Assembly: GCA_031264465.1 (NCBI GenBank) | Contig: JAISDX010000031.1 | Location: 1 to 49,291 of the forward strand | Origin: Deltaproteobacteria bacterium | GTDB taxonomy: Bacteria > Desulfobacterota > Desulfovibrionia > Desulfovibrionales > Desulfovibrionaceae | Length of the DNA: 49,291 bases | Direction: 5' to 3' | In this document: in pieces, positions 7,119-16,965 of the stretch | Numbering within the stretch: position 1 is the first letter of the stretch | Layout of the letters: every line of letters starts with the position of its first letter | Notes under the pieces: model-generated | Seen by the model: only the letters and a program-made list of their open reading frames with translations | The model's database searches: none | What the model was told of the DNA's origin: nothing | Made by a program: the position numbers and the translations under genes

Positions 7119-8463
7119 AGAGAACCGCTATCCCATCACCGTCCTGGGTCTGGGTCTCGTCGGCACGGCCGCGAGCGCCCATATCAACGACAACCTGGCC
7201 GAATTTTTCAAATGCGCGGATTGCGTCTGTGCCGGCAAACCGCAATTCGAAACCTTTGACGCCGCCATACCGGCGGCGGCGGAACGGCTCCAGGTCGGCC
7301 CGGACATGGCCGTCCTCATCGCGCGGTTGCGCGAACGCCAGGCCAGCGGCAAGAGAATTCTGGCTCTCACCGGCGGCGACCCGCTCTTCTTCGGCCTGGG
7401 CGCCACCCTGAGCCGCCATTTCGCGCCCAAGGACCTGCTGATCTACCCGGCGGTCTCCTCCATGCAGGAAGCCTGTTCCCGTCTGGCCCTGCCCTGGGAC
7501 AACATGCGCTTTGTCTCGCTGCACGGGCGCCTTAAAAACCACGCATCGCCCTGGCTGGAACTGGCCCGGGCCAGCCTGAGCGAAAAACCGGTCTGTCTGC
7601 TCCTGGACGCCAGCGTCCAGATTTCCCTGGTGGCCTCGTTCCTGCTGGAGCGAGGGCGCACAGCCTGCACCATGCACTACTTCCGCGGCCTCATAAAAAT
7701 GCGGGACAGCGGCCTCGCGCACTGCGAAGACCTGGCTCTGGCCGGGGCCGAAACCTCCCTGGAGCAGCACTTCAGCCTGCGGCCGGAAGAAGCCGCCAGG
7801 TTCCCGCCGGGTTTTTCCATGCTGCCCTCGCTCCTGATCCTGGTGCCGGACAAAGGGGCTCGCCCTCCCCGCCCCTATCTGGGCATGCCGGACGAAGCGT
7901 TTGAATCCCATAACGGGCTGATTACCAAGCAGCCGGTGCGGGCCGCCATCCTGGCCGCCCTGCGCCTCCGGCCGGACAGCCTGCTGCTGGACCTGGGCGC
8001 CGGCAGCGGCTCGGTGGCGCTGGAGGCCCTGGCCCTCCTGCCGGAAGGCGGAGCCTACGCTGTGGAAAGAGACCCGCAGCGGGTGCGGCAGATCCAGAAC
8101 AACCGCATGCGCCACGGCGCGGCCAGCCTGGAAATTATCCAGGGAGACAGCCTCCTCCTGACCGGACAGCCGGACTTCAAACTCAAAGCGGATCGTATCT
8201 TTATCGGCGGCGGCCTTGATAAGGGCATGCGCCTCTTGCGTCAGGCTTGGCATTTGCTCCCGCCAGGCGGCCGCCTGGTCATTTCCTGCGTGCTCCTGGG
8301 CACGCTGGAGCGCACCCGGCGCTTGCTGGAGGAACTCGGCGCCGAGCCGGAAATCACCGCCATCCAGGCCGCCAGGGCCGCCAAACTGGCCGGCGACCTG
8401 CAACTCAAAGCCTGCAACCAGGTCTTCATCGTGGCGGCCGACAAACCCGCCGCCAACGGCTGA
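7111..8463 (+). CDS. cbiET: Fused CbiE-CbiT precorrin methyltransferase/decarboxylase (CobL-type)
   Basis: This bifunctional corrin-ring enzyme has an N-terminal half (about 1-205) that is a CbiE-type tetrapyrrole methylase, with VLGLGLVG near 9 and LALTGGDPLFFG near 87. The C-terminal half (about 225-445) is a CbiT-type SAM methyltransferase with motif I LLDLGAGSGSVALEAL near 290. Together they methylate C-5 and C-15 and decarboxylate the C-12 acetate side chain. Fusion into one chain is the CobL arrangement, but the neighbouring CbiD shows that the pathway is the anaerobic one. It overlaps cbiD by 8 bases and is followed 6 bases later by cbiF. Confidence 0.93.
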   Translation: MDEENRYPITVLGLGLVGTAASAHINDNLAEFFKCADCVCAGKPQFETFDAAIPAAAERLQVGPDMAVLIARLRERQASGKRILALTGGDPLFFGLGATLSRHFAPKDLLIYPAVSSMQEACSRLALPWDNMRFVSLHGRLKNHASPWLELARASLSEKPVCLLLDASVQISLVASFLLERGRTACTMHYFRGLIKMRDSGLAHCEDLALAGAETSLEQHFSLRPEEAARFPPGFSMLPSLLILVPDKGARPPRPYLGMPDEAFESHNGLITKQPVRAAILAALRLRPDSLLLDLGAGSGSVALEALALLPEGGAYAVERDPQRVRQIQNNRMRHGAASLEIIQGDSLLLTGQPDFKLKADRIFIGGGLDKGMRLLRQAWHLLPPGGRLVISCVLLGTLERTRRLLEELGAEPEITAIQAARAAKLAGDLQLKACNQVFIVAADKPAANG

Positions 8464-8469
8464 CGCGCC

Positions 8470-9309
8470 ATGGAGCAAAACGAAACCACCGGCAAGGTCT
8501 GGTTCATCGGCGCCGGACCGGGCGACCCGGAACTCCTGACCGTCAAGGGCCGGCGCCTGATCCGCCAGGCAAGCCTGGTGCTCTACGCCGGCTCCCTGGT
8601 GCCGCCGGCCGTCGTGGCCGAAGCTCGCCCGGAAGCCCGGCTGATCGATTCAGCCCCGCTCCACCTGGAAGAAACCCACACCCTGATGCGTGAAGCCGCC
8701 CGGCGCGGCGAGACCGTGGCCCGGGTGCACACCGGCGACCCCGGTCTGTACGGCGCGCTGCGCGAACAAGCCGCCCTGCTGGCGCGAGACAACATCCCCT
8801 ACGAAGTGGTCCCCGGCGTAAGCGCGGCTTTCGCGGCCGCGGCCGCGGCCGGCCTGTCCCTGACCGTGCCGGAGAAAACGCAATGTTTTTCCATCACCCG
8901 CTTGGCCGGGCGCACGCCGGTGCCGGCCGGCCAGGGAGTCAGAGAACTGGCCGCGCACGGCGGGAGCCTGGCCGTCTATCTCTCCGGCGCGGACCGGCGC
9001 CAACTGGCCCGCGAGCTGCGCGCCGCCGGGCTGCCCGGTGGCACGGCCATAGTGGCCGCCTACCGGGTGGGCTGGCCGGAGGAGCGCCTCATCCGCCTGA
9101 ACCTGGCCGAACTGGATCCGGACGGATTGGAACTGGAACCCGAAGCCGCCGCCCGGCTGGACGGACAATTGGGCGAACTTGACAAACTTGCAAGACAGAT
9201 AACCTTTCTGGTATTGCCGGGCGAAAGCGGGACGGACGGCACTCCGCCCTCCCGGCTGTATGATCGCAACTTCAGTCACGGCTTCCGGGCCGCACAGGAT
9301 AAAAAATGA
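8470..9309 (+). CDS. cbiF: Cobalt-precorrin-4 C11-methyltransferase (CbiF/CobM)
   Basis: This enzyme methylates C-11 of the corrin ring precursor with SAM. The 279 residues have the tetrapyrrole methylase fold: VWFIGAGPGDPELLTVKG at about 11-28, VLYAGSLVP near 37, the HTGDPGLYGA loop near 93, and VPGVSAAFAAAAAAGLSLT near 116, matching the CobM/CbiF group. It sits 6 bases after cbiET and its stop overlaps the aminopeptidase start by 4 bases (ATGA). With cbiD and cbiET it covers several middle steps of ring contraction and methylation. The remaining cobalamin genes are not in this window. Confidence 0.93.
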   Translation: MEQNETTGKVWFIGAGPGDPELLTVKGRRLIRQASLVLYAGSLVPPAVVAEARPEARLIDSAPLHLEETHTLMREAARRGETVARVHTGDPGLYGALREQAALLARDNIPYEVVPGVSAAFAAAAAAGLSLTVPEKTQCFSITRLAGRTPVPAGQGVRELAAHGGSLAVYLSGADRRQLARELRAAGLPGGTAIVAAYRVGWPEERLIRLNLAELDPDGLELEPEAAARLDGQLGELDKLARQITFLVLPGESGTDGTPPSRLYDRNFSHGFRAAQDKK

Positions 9310-10730
9310 GCAAAGCGGATGATAAACTGGCCTTCACCTCCAAAAATTGCTGGGAAGTCTACAACGGCAAAAAAGATCAGGCGGAGATGCAAAAACTGGC
9401 CGCCCGCTACCTGGATTTTCTCACCCGCTGCAAAACCGAGCGGAACACCGTCGATTACCTGGCCGAGCGCCTGAACAAAGCCGGCTTCAGCCTGGGCGGC
9501 TTCAAAAACGGCAAAGGCATGAAAATCATGCAGGGCAAAGCCCTGTTCGCGGCCCGCAAGGGGAGCCGGGGCCCCAGCGCCGGGCTGCACCTCATCTTCT
9601 CCCACACCGACGCGCCGCGCCTGGACCTCAAGCAGCGCCCGCTCCGGGAACAGAGCGGGGTGGCCCAGGCCAAAACCCACTATTACGGCGGCATTCGCAA
9701 ATACCAATGGTTTGCCAGGCCCCTGGCCCTGCACGGGGTTGTGGTCAAGGCCGACGGGAGCGTCATCAGGGTCACCCTGGGCGAAGAGCCGGGCGAACCG
9801 GTATTCGCCATTTCGGACCTGCTGCCGCACCTGGCGGCCGCACAGGCCGACCAGCCGCTGCGCAAAGTTTTTGAGGCGGAAAAGATGAACCTGGTGCTCG
9901 GGCACCAGCCCGCGCCGGTTGCTTCTTCCGCCGGCAAAAGTGCGAAAAGGGACGAGAAAAACGGCGCCAAAGACCCGATCAAGGCCAACGTGCTGCGCCT
10001 GCTCAACCAGAAATACGGCATTATCGAGGAAGATCTCTACTCGGCCGAACTGCAGGCCGTGCCGGCCGGGCCGGCTCTGGAGGTCGGACTGGACGCGGCC
10101 CTCCTGGGCGGCTACGGACAGGACGACCGCATCAACGTTTTCCTGTCCCTGGAAGCCCTGCTGGCCGATCTGGACAAAAGGCCGGCCCGTACCCAGTGCC
10201 TGGTGTTCCTGGACAAGGAGGAAATCGGCTCAGAAGGCTCCACCGGCGCCAAGTCCCGCTTTTTTGAATACTGCGTGCAGGATGTTATCGAAGCCTGGGA
10301 ACCCAGGGCCCGCTTTTCCGAAGTGATGCTGAACAGTCGGGGCATATCGGCCGACGTGCATGGCGCCGTGGATCCGGACTGGCAGGAACTGCACGAAAAA
10401 CTGAACTCGGCCCTGCTCGGGCACGGACCCTGCTTTTGCAAGTTCACCGGCAGCCGGGGCAAGTACGAAGCCAACGACGCCCACCCGGAATACGTGGCCT
10501 GGCTGCGCGGCCTGCTGAACAAGGCCGGCGTGCCCTGGCAAATGGCCGAACTGGGCAAGGTGGACAGCGGCGGCGGCGGCACCGTGGCCATGTACTTCGC
10601 CAGCTACGGCATGAACATCATCGACTGCGGCCCGGCCATCCTGGCCATGCACAGCCCGTTCGAGCTGTCCAGCAAAGCGGACCTGTACGCCACCTGGCTG
10701 GCCTTCCGGGCTTTCCTGCAGGCCAGATAG
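9306..10730 (+). CDS. M18 family metalloaminopeptidase (ApeA-like)
   Basis: This is a cytosolic zinc aminopeptidase of the M18 family, which often prefers acidic N-terminal residues. The 474 residues include the metal-ligand and catalytic motifs in order: FSHTDAPRLD near 99, GYGQDDRIN near 270, FLDKEEIGSEGS near 303 with the general-base Glu, and AMHSPFELSS near the C-terminus providing the last His. YSAELQAVPA before the second motif matches the ApeA subgroup. The start ATG overlaps the cbiF stop. Its place in a cobalamin run is most simply explained by cotranscription; no functional link is evident. Confidence 0.92.
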   Translation: MSKADDKLAFTSKNCWEVYNGKKDQAEMQKLAARYLDFLTRCKTERNTVDYLAERLNKAGFSLGGFKNGKGMKIMQGKALFAARKGSRGPSAGLHLIFSHTDAPRLDLKQRPLREQSGVAQAKTHYYGGIRKYQWFARPLALHGVVVKADGSVIRVTLGEEPGEPVFAISDLLPHLAAAQADQPLRKVFEAEKMNLVLGHQPAPVASSAGKSAKRDEKNGAKDPIKANVLRLLNQKYGIIEEDLYSAELQAVPAGPALEVGLDAALLGGYGQDDRINVFLSLEALLADLDKRPARTQCLVFLDKEEIGSEGSTGAKSRFFEYCVQDVIEAWEPRARFSEVMLNSRGISADVHGAVDPDWQELHEKLNSALLGHGPCFCKFTGSRGKYEANDAHPEYVAWLRGLLNKAGVPWQMAELGKVDSGGGGTVAMYFASYGMNIIDCGPAILAMHSPFELSSKADLYATWLAFRAFLQAR

Positions 10731-10735
10731 CGCGC

Positions 10736-11575
10736 ATGAACGCCAACCCCATCCTCCTGCCTTTTCCCCGCCTTGCGGGCGGGCTGGTCGAAGGCTCGTT
10801 CGTCCGGCGCGTCAAGCGTTTCAGCGTCGAATTCGAGAGCGGGGGAGAACGTTTTTGGGCTCATACCAACAATTCCGGCGCCATGCGCGGGCTTACCGCC
10901 CCCGGCCTGCCGCTGCTCCTCTCCCGGGCCACCGCGCCCGGGCGCAAGCTCGCCTACACCCTGGAGCTGGTCGGTCTGGAGCACACCGGGGGGCGCACCT
11001 GGGTGGGCGTAAACACGCTCATCCCCAATCGCCTGCTCAAGGCCGCCTTTCTGGCCGGACTCCTCCCCTGGGCCGCCGGTTACACCAACATCCGCCCCGA
11101 GGCCAGGCGCGGGCAAAGCCGCCTTGACGCACTCTTTACCGGCCCGCAGCTCCCGCCGCTCTGGGTGGAGTGTAAAAACGTCACCCTGCTGGAGGACGGA
11201 CCCGCTAATCCCGATCGGCAAGTCCCCAACCGGGGCGGCACGGCCGCGTTCCCGGACGCGGTGAGCGAACGGGCGCAAAAGCACCTGCGGGAAATGACGG
11301 AGATTGTAAAAAACGGCGAGCGGGCCGCCTGCTTCTATTGCATCCAGCGCGCCGACGCCGCCTGCTTCGCCCCGGCCGATCATATCGACGCGAAATATGC
11401 CGAGCTGTTCCGCCTGGGGCTTGCGGCCGGGGTGGAGGTCTACCCCTACCGCGCGGCCATTACAGTGGAAAAACTCGTTTCCGGTGACTCTTCCGGCGAC
11501 TCCCCCGGCGGCTTGCCCGGTGAAATTCGGGGCGGCATCGGGCTGGGGGAACTGTTGCCCCTGCTGCCGTATTAG
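10736..11575 (+). CDS. sfsA: SfsA family protein (sugar fermentation stimulation protein)
   Basis: SfsA-family proteins were linked to maltose metabolism in E. coli and have a nuclease-like fold with an OB-type N-terminal region; their exact activity is unsettled. Visible marks are FVRRVKRF near 22, AHTNNSGAMRGL near 42, the VGVNTLIPN segment near 93, WVECKNVTLLEDG near 142, FPDAVSERAQKHL near 169, and a conserved DAKYAELF near the end. At 279 residues it exceeds the usual 230-240, chiefly through a Gly/Ser-rich C-terminal tail after LVSGDSSGDS. The ATG at 10736 is six bases past the aminopeptidase stop. The same frame is open upstream, but the family homology begins here. Confidence 0.92.
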   Translation: MNANPILLPFPRLAGGLVEGSFVRRVKRFSVEFESGGERFWAHTNNSGAMRGLTAPGLPLLLSRATAPGRKLAYTLELVGLEHTGGRTWVGVNTLIPNRLLKAAFLAGLLPWAAGYTNIRPEARRGQSRLDALFTGPQLPPLWVECKNVTLLEDGPANPDRQVPNRGGTAAFPDAVSERAQKHLREMTEIVKNGERAACFYCIQRADAACFAPADHIDAKYAELFRLGLAAGVEVYPYRAAITVEKLVSGDSSGDSPGGLPGEIRGGIGLGELLPLLPY

Positions 11576-11722
11576 CCGCCCCGCCGGCCATTTGTTATAA
11601 CATGTGACGGAGTCTGGAAAAACCGGCTTGTTTTTGCTATATCAGAAAAATGCGCCAGCCGGCGCGCCAACCGCAACCACGGCCCCAGGCGGCAACGCCG
11701 GGCGGGCCGAACCCCGTTGCCC

Positions 11723-13414
11723 ATGGCAGTACTTTTGACCGTTGGTTTCAGTAAAACGCCCCTGGCCGGACTCTCGGAGCTGGCCAAAAAATATCGGCAC
11801 GAAATCCTGGCCGCTCGCAACCCGGAAGAAGCGGGCGCGGCTCTGGGCATCTACGCCTGCGACCTGATCCTGTTCATGCTGGAAAGCGGCAAGCGTGAGG
11901 AATGGCCCCAGATGATGCCGCTGGAGCGGCTGCCCGGCGCGCCGGACATCATCGCGGTGGTCCAGGGCGACGACACCGCCGCCGCCGAATACGCCATCCA
12001 GTCCGGCTGCTGGGACGCGCTCTACCTGCCGGCCGAGCCGGAAATTCTGGAAAGCTACGTCCAGCGCTGCCTGGAAGGCCGCCGCTCCGCCGTGGAGCAA
12101 CACCCGGCCGTCCTCAAGCGCGACGAAATCATTGGCAGCAGCCCGCTTTTGGGGAGACTCCTGCAGCAGCTCAGCGTATTCGCGGCTTCGGATTCGAGCG
12201 TCCTGCTCATGGGCGAAACCGGCACGGGCAAGGAGCTGTTCGCCAAGGCCATTCACGACAACAGCCCGCGCGCGAACAAGCCGATGGTCGTGGTGGACTG
12301 CACCAACCTCCCCGCCAGCCTGGCCGAAAGCCTGCTCTTCGGGCACGCGCGCGGCTCTTTTACCGGCGCGGTCGAATCCAGCGACGGGCTGTTCAAACAG
12401 GCGGACGGCGGCACCATTTTCCTGGACGAAATCGGCGAACTGGATATTACCGTGCAAAAGTCGCTGCTCCGGGTAATCCAGGAAAAACGCTTCCGGCCGC
12501 TGAGCGCCAAAAAGGAAATTTCCTGTGACTTCCGCATCATCGCCGCCACCAACCAGGACTTGGAAAGCATGGTGCAGCAGGGCGCATTCCGGCAGGATCT
12601 GTACCACCGCATCAACACCCAGACCGTGGTGCTGCCGCCCCTGCGCGACCGGGCCGAAGACGTGCCCATGCTCATGCGGCACTATGTGGAGCTGTTTTGC
12701 CTGAGCCAGAACGCCCCGCAAAAGGAAATCGCCCCGGAAGTGCTGGAAGCCCTTAAAATTTACAACTGGCCCGGCAACATCCGCGAACTGGTCAACGTGG
12801 CCAACGCGGCGGTGCTCCGCTCGCTGGGCGACCCGCGCATCTACCTGCAGCACCTGACCGAAGATATCAGATTATTTTTGGCCCGCTCCCATATTACCAC
12901 GCAGAGCCTCCTGAAATTATCCAGGGAATCCAGGGAAAATTCCTATGCTCCCCTGGACGCGGGCCGGCAGGGCTCGGGGCTGCAAGCCTCGCCCGCCGCC
13001 CTGTCGGACATGGAAGCGCACAGCCGCAGCGAAATAGAACAGGCCGGGCAACTGCCGGAAATTGAAGAGAACCTCGAAGCGGCGGAAACGGAAATCAGCC
13101 GTGAAGCCGCTACGGAAGTGACCGGCCTGGATGGCTACGCCACGGAAGCTTTCGAGTTTCTGGAGGACGGGAAAGCGGAAATTACCGCCGGGGCAGGCCC
13201 GGACAACCCGGTTTACGATTTTCCGTCCCGGGAGCAACTGCCCAGCTACAAGGAAGCCCGGGCCGAATACGTGCTGAAAATGGAAACCCATTACCTGGAC
13301 GAGCTCATGAAGCGCAGCCAGGGCGACTTCAACACGGCCAGGAAAATTTCCGGCCTTTCCCGGGCCAGACTATACGAACTTTTAAAACGCAACCGCATCC
13401 AGCCGGATAGATAA
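11723..13414 (+). CDS. Sigma-54-dependent transcriptional activator with degenerate receiver domain
   Basis: This NtrC-type protein should activate sigma-54 promoters by ATP hydrolysis. The first 120 residues look like a receiver fold, but the usual phosphoacceptor Asp after DLIL is Met (CDLILFMLES). The usual Lys near YDYLTKP is also absent (WDALYLPAEP), so phosphorylation control is unlikely. The AAA+ domain follows: Walker A GETGTGKE near 163, the sigma-54 contact loop GSFTGA near 211, Walker B GGTIFLDE near 231, and NWPGNIREL near 350. A Glu-rich linker of about 100 residues then leads to a Fis-type helix-turn-helix at the C-terminus (ARKISGLSRARLYELLKRN). The ATG at 11723 is preferred over a TTG two codons earlier; neither has a clear ribosome-binding site. 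Confidence 0.9.
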   Translation: MAVLLTVGFSKTPLAGLSELAKKYRHEILAARNPEEAGAALGIYACDLILFMLESGKREEWPQMMPLERLPGAPDIIAVVQGDDTAAAEYAIQSGCWDALYLPAEPEILESYVQRCLEGRRSAVEQHPAVLKRDEIIGSSPLLGRLLQQLSVFAASDSSVLLMGETGTGKELFAKAIHDNSPRANKPMVVVDCTNLPASLAESLLFGHARGSFTGAVESSDGLFKQADGGTIFLDEIGELDITVQKSLLRVIQEKRFRPLSAKKEISCDFRIIAATNQDLESMVQQGAFRQDLYHRINTQTVVLPPLRDRAEDVPMLMRHYVELFCLSQNAPQKEIAPEVLEALKIYNWPGNIRELVNVANAAVLRSLGDPRIYLQHLTEDIRLFLARSHITTQSLLKLSRESRENSYAPLDAGRQGSGLQASPAALSDMEAHSRSEIEQAGQLPEIEENLEAAETEISREAATEVTGLDGYATEAFEFLEDGKAEITAGAGPDNPVYDFPSREQLPSYKEARAEYVLKMETHYLDELMKRSQGDFNTARKISGLSRARLYELLKRNRIQPDR

Positions 13415-13420
13415 GCCAAG

Positions 13421-13493
13421 GAAAGACTGATTAATGAGGATTTTTGTTTCCTGGCCGCGCCCGGAAACAAAAATCCTCATTAATCTGCGTTTC
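13421..13493. repeat. Long intergenic palindrome (repeat element A), probable bidirectional terminator
   Basis: A perfect 23-bp inverted repeat (13429-13451 with 13463-13485, 11-base loop) extends imperfectly to 13421 and 13493. It fills the whole gap between the stop codons of the convergent sigma-54 activator and ahcY genes. The arm sequence recurs at 43285-43439 and in part at 18375-18405, so it is one copy of a repeat family as well as a likely terminator structure. Confidence 0.85.
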
Positions 13494-13494
13494 C

Positions 13495-14925
<1,431 letters not shown>

Positions 14926-14973
14926 GTTGTACTCCAGCGATTGAATTTAAGGTTAAAAAAGATTGGCTCGCCG

Positions 14974-15894
14974 TTAAACGGCGACGGCCTTATACATATG
15001 GATGGAAAGATTTCTCTCTACGGGGTTCGAGTACGATGCCGCCAGATGGAAGTCCGCTTCCCGCAGGAATTCCTCTATGGTCGCGCTGTCAAAGCCGAGC
15101 CAGCGGTCGCCGTAATCGGTGCGCAGGCTGTCGTCATCATGCCGGTCAAAGTCGCTCAGAACCAGCACGCCGCCGGGCTCGAGCACGCGCCGGGTTTCGC
15201 GCAGCACCGTGCCCGGGTTGGTCAGGTGATGCAGCACCAGGTTGATGGAGGCGAAATCCGCCTCGCCGTCCCGCAGCGGCAGGTGCTCCAGATCGCCGAT
15301 GCGTAGCGAAACCCGGTTCTGGCTGTCCACAAACCGCCGGCGGGCCAGTTCCAGCATGCTGGGGGCGCCGTCCACCCCGATGGCCTGGTCGGCCCGGCGC
15401 AGCAGACACTGCAACATGCCGCCGGTACCGCAGCCCAGGTCGACGGCGGTATGGCAACGGACCGGCATCAGGGAGAGAACTTCTTCCTCAAGCCGGAAGG
15501 AACCCAAAATGTCGCGGGACATGCTGTCCCAAACCAGGGCGATGGTATTGAAAAACTGGCTGGTCTTGCTGGCCCGCTCCTCGATGATGCAGGCGACCAG
15601 GGCCAGGTCATCGGCGGCAAAACTGCCGGCGGCCAAAAAAGGAGCCAGCGCGTTGATAAATTTGCGCCCTTCGCCTTCGCCGGCGGCCGAATAGAAAACC
15701 CAAAGCCCTTCCCGCCGGTAATGGAGCAGGCCAGCATCGGCCAGAATTTTCAGGTGGCGCGACACCCGGGACTGGCCCATGCCGAGAAATCTGACCAGCT
15801 CGTTGACGTTCAGCTCAAAGCGGTTCAGGATAAACAGGAGACGCAGCCGAGTTTCATCGGACAGGGCCTTGAAAAAATGCAGGGTCTGGCTCAT
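14974..15894 (-). CDS. sahR: ArsR-family regulator fused to a SAM methyltransferase domain (SahR-type)
   Basis: The first 85 or so residues are an ArsR-type winged helix (ALSDETRLRLLFIL near 10, LGMGQSRVSRHLKIL near 37, YRREGLWVFY near 58). The C-terminal half is a class I methyltransferase fold with motif I AVDLGCGTGGML near 150 and an LEPGGVLVLSDF strand near 247. This exact fusion upstream of ahcY is the arrangement of SahR, an S-adenosylhomocysteine-responsive repressor of methionine-cycle genes in Proteobacteria, so the methyltransferase domain probably serves as the SAH sensor. The promoter at 15940-15968 has a palindrome at its start site, fitting autoregulation. Assignment to SahR is from architecture and context. 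Confidence 0.85.
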   Translation of the reverse strand: MSQTLHFFKALSDETRLRLLFILNRFELNVNELVRFLGMGQSRVSRHLKILADAGLLHYRREGLWVFYSAAGEGEGRKFINALAPFLAAGSFAADDLALVACIIEERASKTSQFFNTIALVWDSMSRDILGSFRLEEEVLSLMPVRCHTAVDLGCGTGGMLQCLLRRADQAIGVDGAPSMLELARRRFVDSQNRVSLRIGDLEHLPLRDGEADFASINLVLHHLTNPGTVLRETRRVLEPGGVLVLSDFDRHDDDSLRTDYGDRWLGFDSATIEEFLREADFHLAASYSNPVERNLSIHMYKAVAV

Positions 15895-15919
15895 GATATT
15901 TTTCCAAAAGCTGATGTTT

Positions 15920-15968
15920 ATATCAATACTTCATGATATTTAATATGCGTCATAATAGATTAAGTCAA
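15920..15968 (-). promoter_or_regulatory. sahR-ahcY promoter with ATATCA/TGATAT operator
   Basis: On the minus strand, TTGACT (15968-15963) and TATTAA (15945-15940) are exactly 17 bases apart. The expected start of transcription falls in a 6-bp inverted repeat, ATATCA (15920-15925) and TGATAT (15934-15939), with an 8-base spacer. This is a classic autorepression layout. The same segment precedes the divergent miaA gene. Binding by SahR is inferred. Confidence 0.7.
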
Positions 15969-15977
15969 CCACAAAAT

Positions 15978-16910
15978 ATGCATATACCCCAGATAACTCC
16001 AATTTGCATCGCCGGCCCCACCGGCGCCGGCAAAAGCGCCGCCGCCGCCCTGCTGGCCCGGGAACTGGGCGGGGCCGTCATCAATGCCGACTCCCGCCAG
16101 CTTTACGCCGATTTCCCCATAATCACGGCCCAACCGGGCGCCGAGGAACTGGCCCAGGCGCCGCACCATCTGTACGGCTTTCTCTCCTGCCGGGAAAAAA
16201 TCAGCGCCGGGCGCTACGCCCGGCTGGCCGAGGAAAAAATCGCCGCCGTGGCCGCCCAAGGGCTGGTTCCCATTCTGGTGGGCGGAACCGGGCTCTACTT
16301 CCAGGCCCTGCTTGCAGGCATCGCCGACATCCCGCCGGTGCCGGAAGAGATTCACGCGACCTGGCAAGAGCGCTGCCTGGCCAAGGGGAGCGAACCCCTG
16401 CACGCCCTGCTGCGGGAGAAAGACCCGGCCTATGCGGCCAAAATTCATCCCCACGACCGGCAGCGCATCACCCGCGCCCTGGAAGTAATCGATTTTACCG
16501 GCAAGGCGTTTTCCTGGTGGCATGCCGAAAGAACGCCCACCGCCGACAGGCCGGGGCGCCCGGCCCTGCTTATGGCGGTGGGCCTGCCCCTGGCCGAACT
16601 GGAGCCGCTCCTGGGCAGGCGGATTGAACTCATGCTGGAAGCCGGCGCCGTGGCGGAAGCGGAAAAGGCGCTGCTCGCCTGCCCGGACCGCAATACGCCG
16701 GGCTGGAGCGGCATCGGCTGCGCCGAACTCGGACGCTTCCTGGCCGGTGAAATTTCGCTTGAGGACTGCAAAGAACTGTGGCGGCGCAACACCCGCGCCT
16801 ACGCCAAGCGACAACTGACCTGGTTCAGAGCGAAGCCGGGCTTTTCCTGGTATCGCCCCGGCCAGGGCGCCGCGATGCTGCAAACGGCCCGCGACCGGTT
16901 GACCTTATAA
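15978..16910 (+). CDS. miaA: tRNA dimethylallyltransferase
   Basis: MiaA adds the dimethylallyl group to N6 of A37 in tRNAs that read UNN codons. The 310 residues have the P-loop AGPTGAGKS near 12, NADSRQLYADF near 38 with the catalytic Asp, LVGGTGLYFQALLAG near 99, and HDRQRITRALEV near 160. The first ATG of the open frame is at 15933. The one at 15978 gives the normal MiaA N-terminus (MHIPQITPICIAG), and the earlier start would overlap the sahR promoter region. Neither has an obvious ribosome-binding site. It is divergent from sahR and followed after about 55 bases by the sugar transferase. Confidence 0.94.
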   Translation: MHIPQITPICIAGPTGAGKSAAAALLARELGGAVINADSRQLYADFPIITAQPGAEELAQAPHHLYGFLSCREKISAGRYARLAEEKIAAVAAQGLVPILVGGTGLYFQALLAGIADIPPVPEEIHATWQERCLAKGSEPLHALLREKDPAYAAKIHPHDRQRITRALEVIDFTGKAFSWWHAERTPTADRPGRPALLMAVGLPLAELEPLLGRRIELMLEAGAVAEAEKALLACPDRNTPGWSGIGCAELGRFLAGEISLEDCKELWRRNTRAYAKRQLTWFRAKPGFSWYRPGQGAAMLQTARDRLTL

Positions 16911-16965
16911 TGCCACCGCAACAAATTCCTTCCGCGCTGCCGGCCTTTGCGTTATAATGCGGCTT

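Noticed and set aside
10436-10735. 100-codon N-terminal extension of SfsA inside the aminopeptidase gene
   Set aside because: SfsA homology starts at the ATG at 10736. The extension is an out-of-frame reading of the M18 gene.
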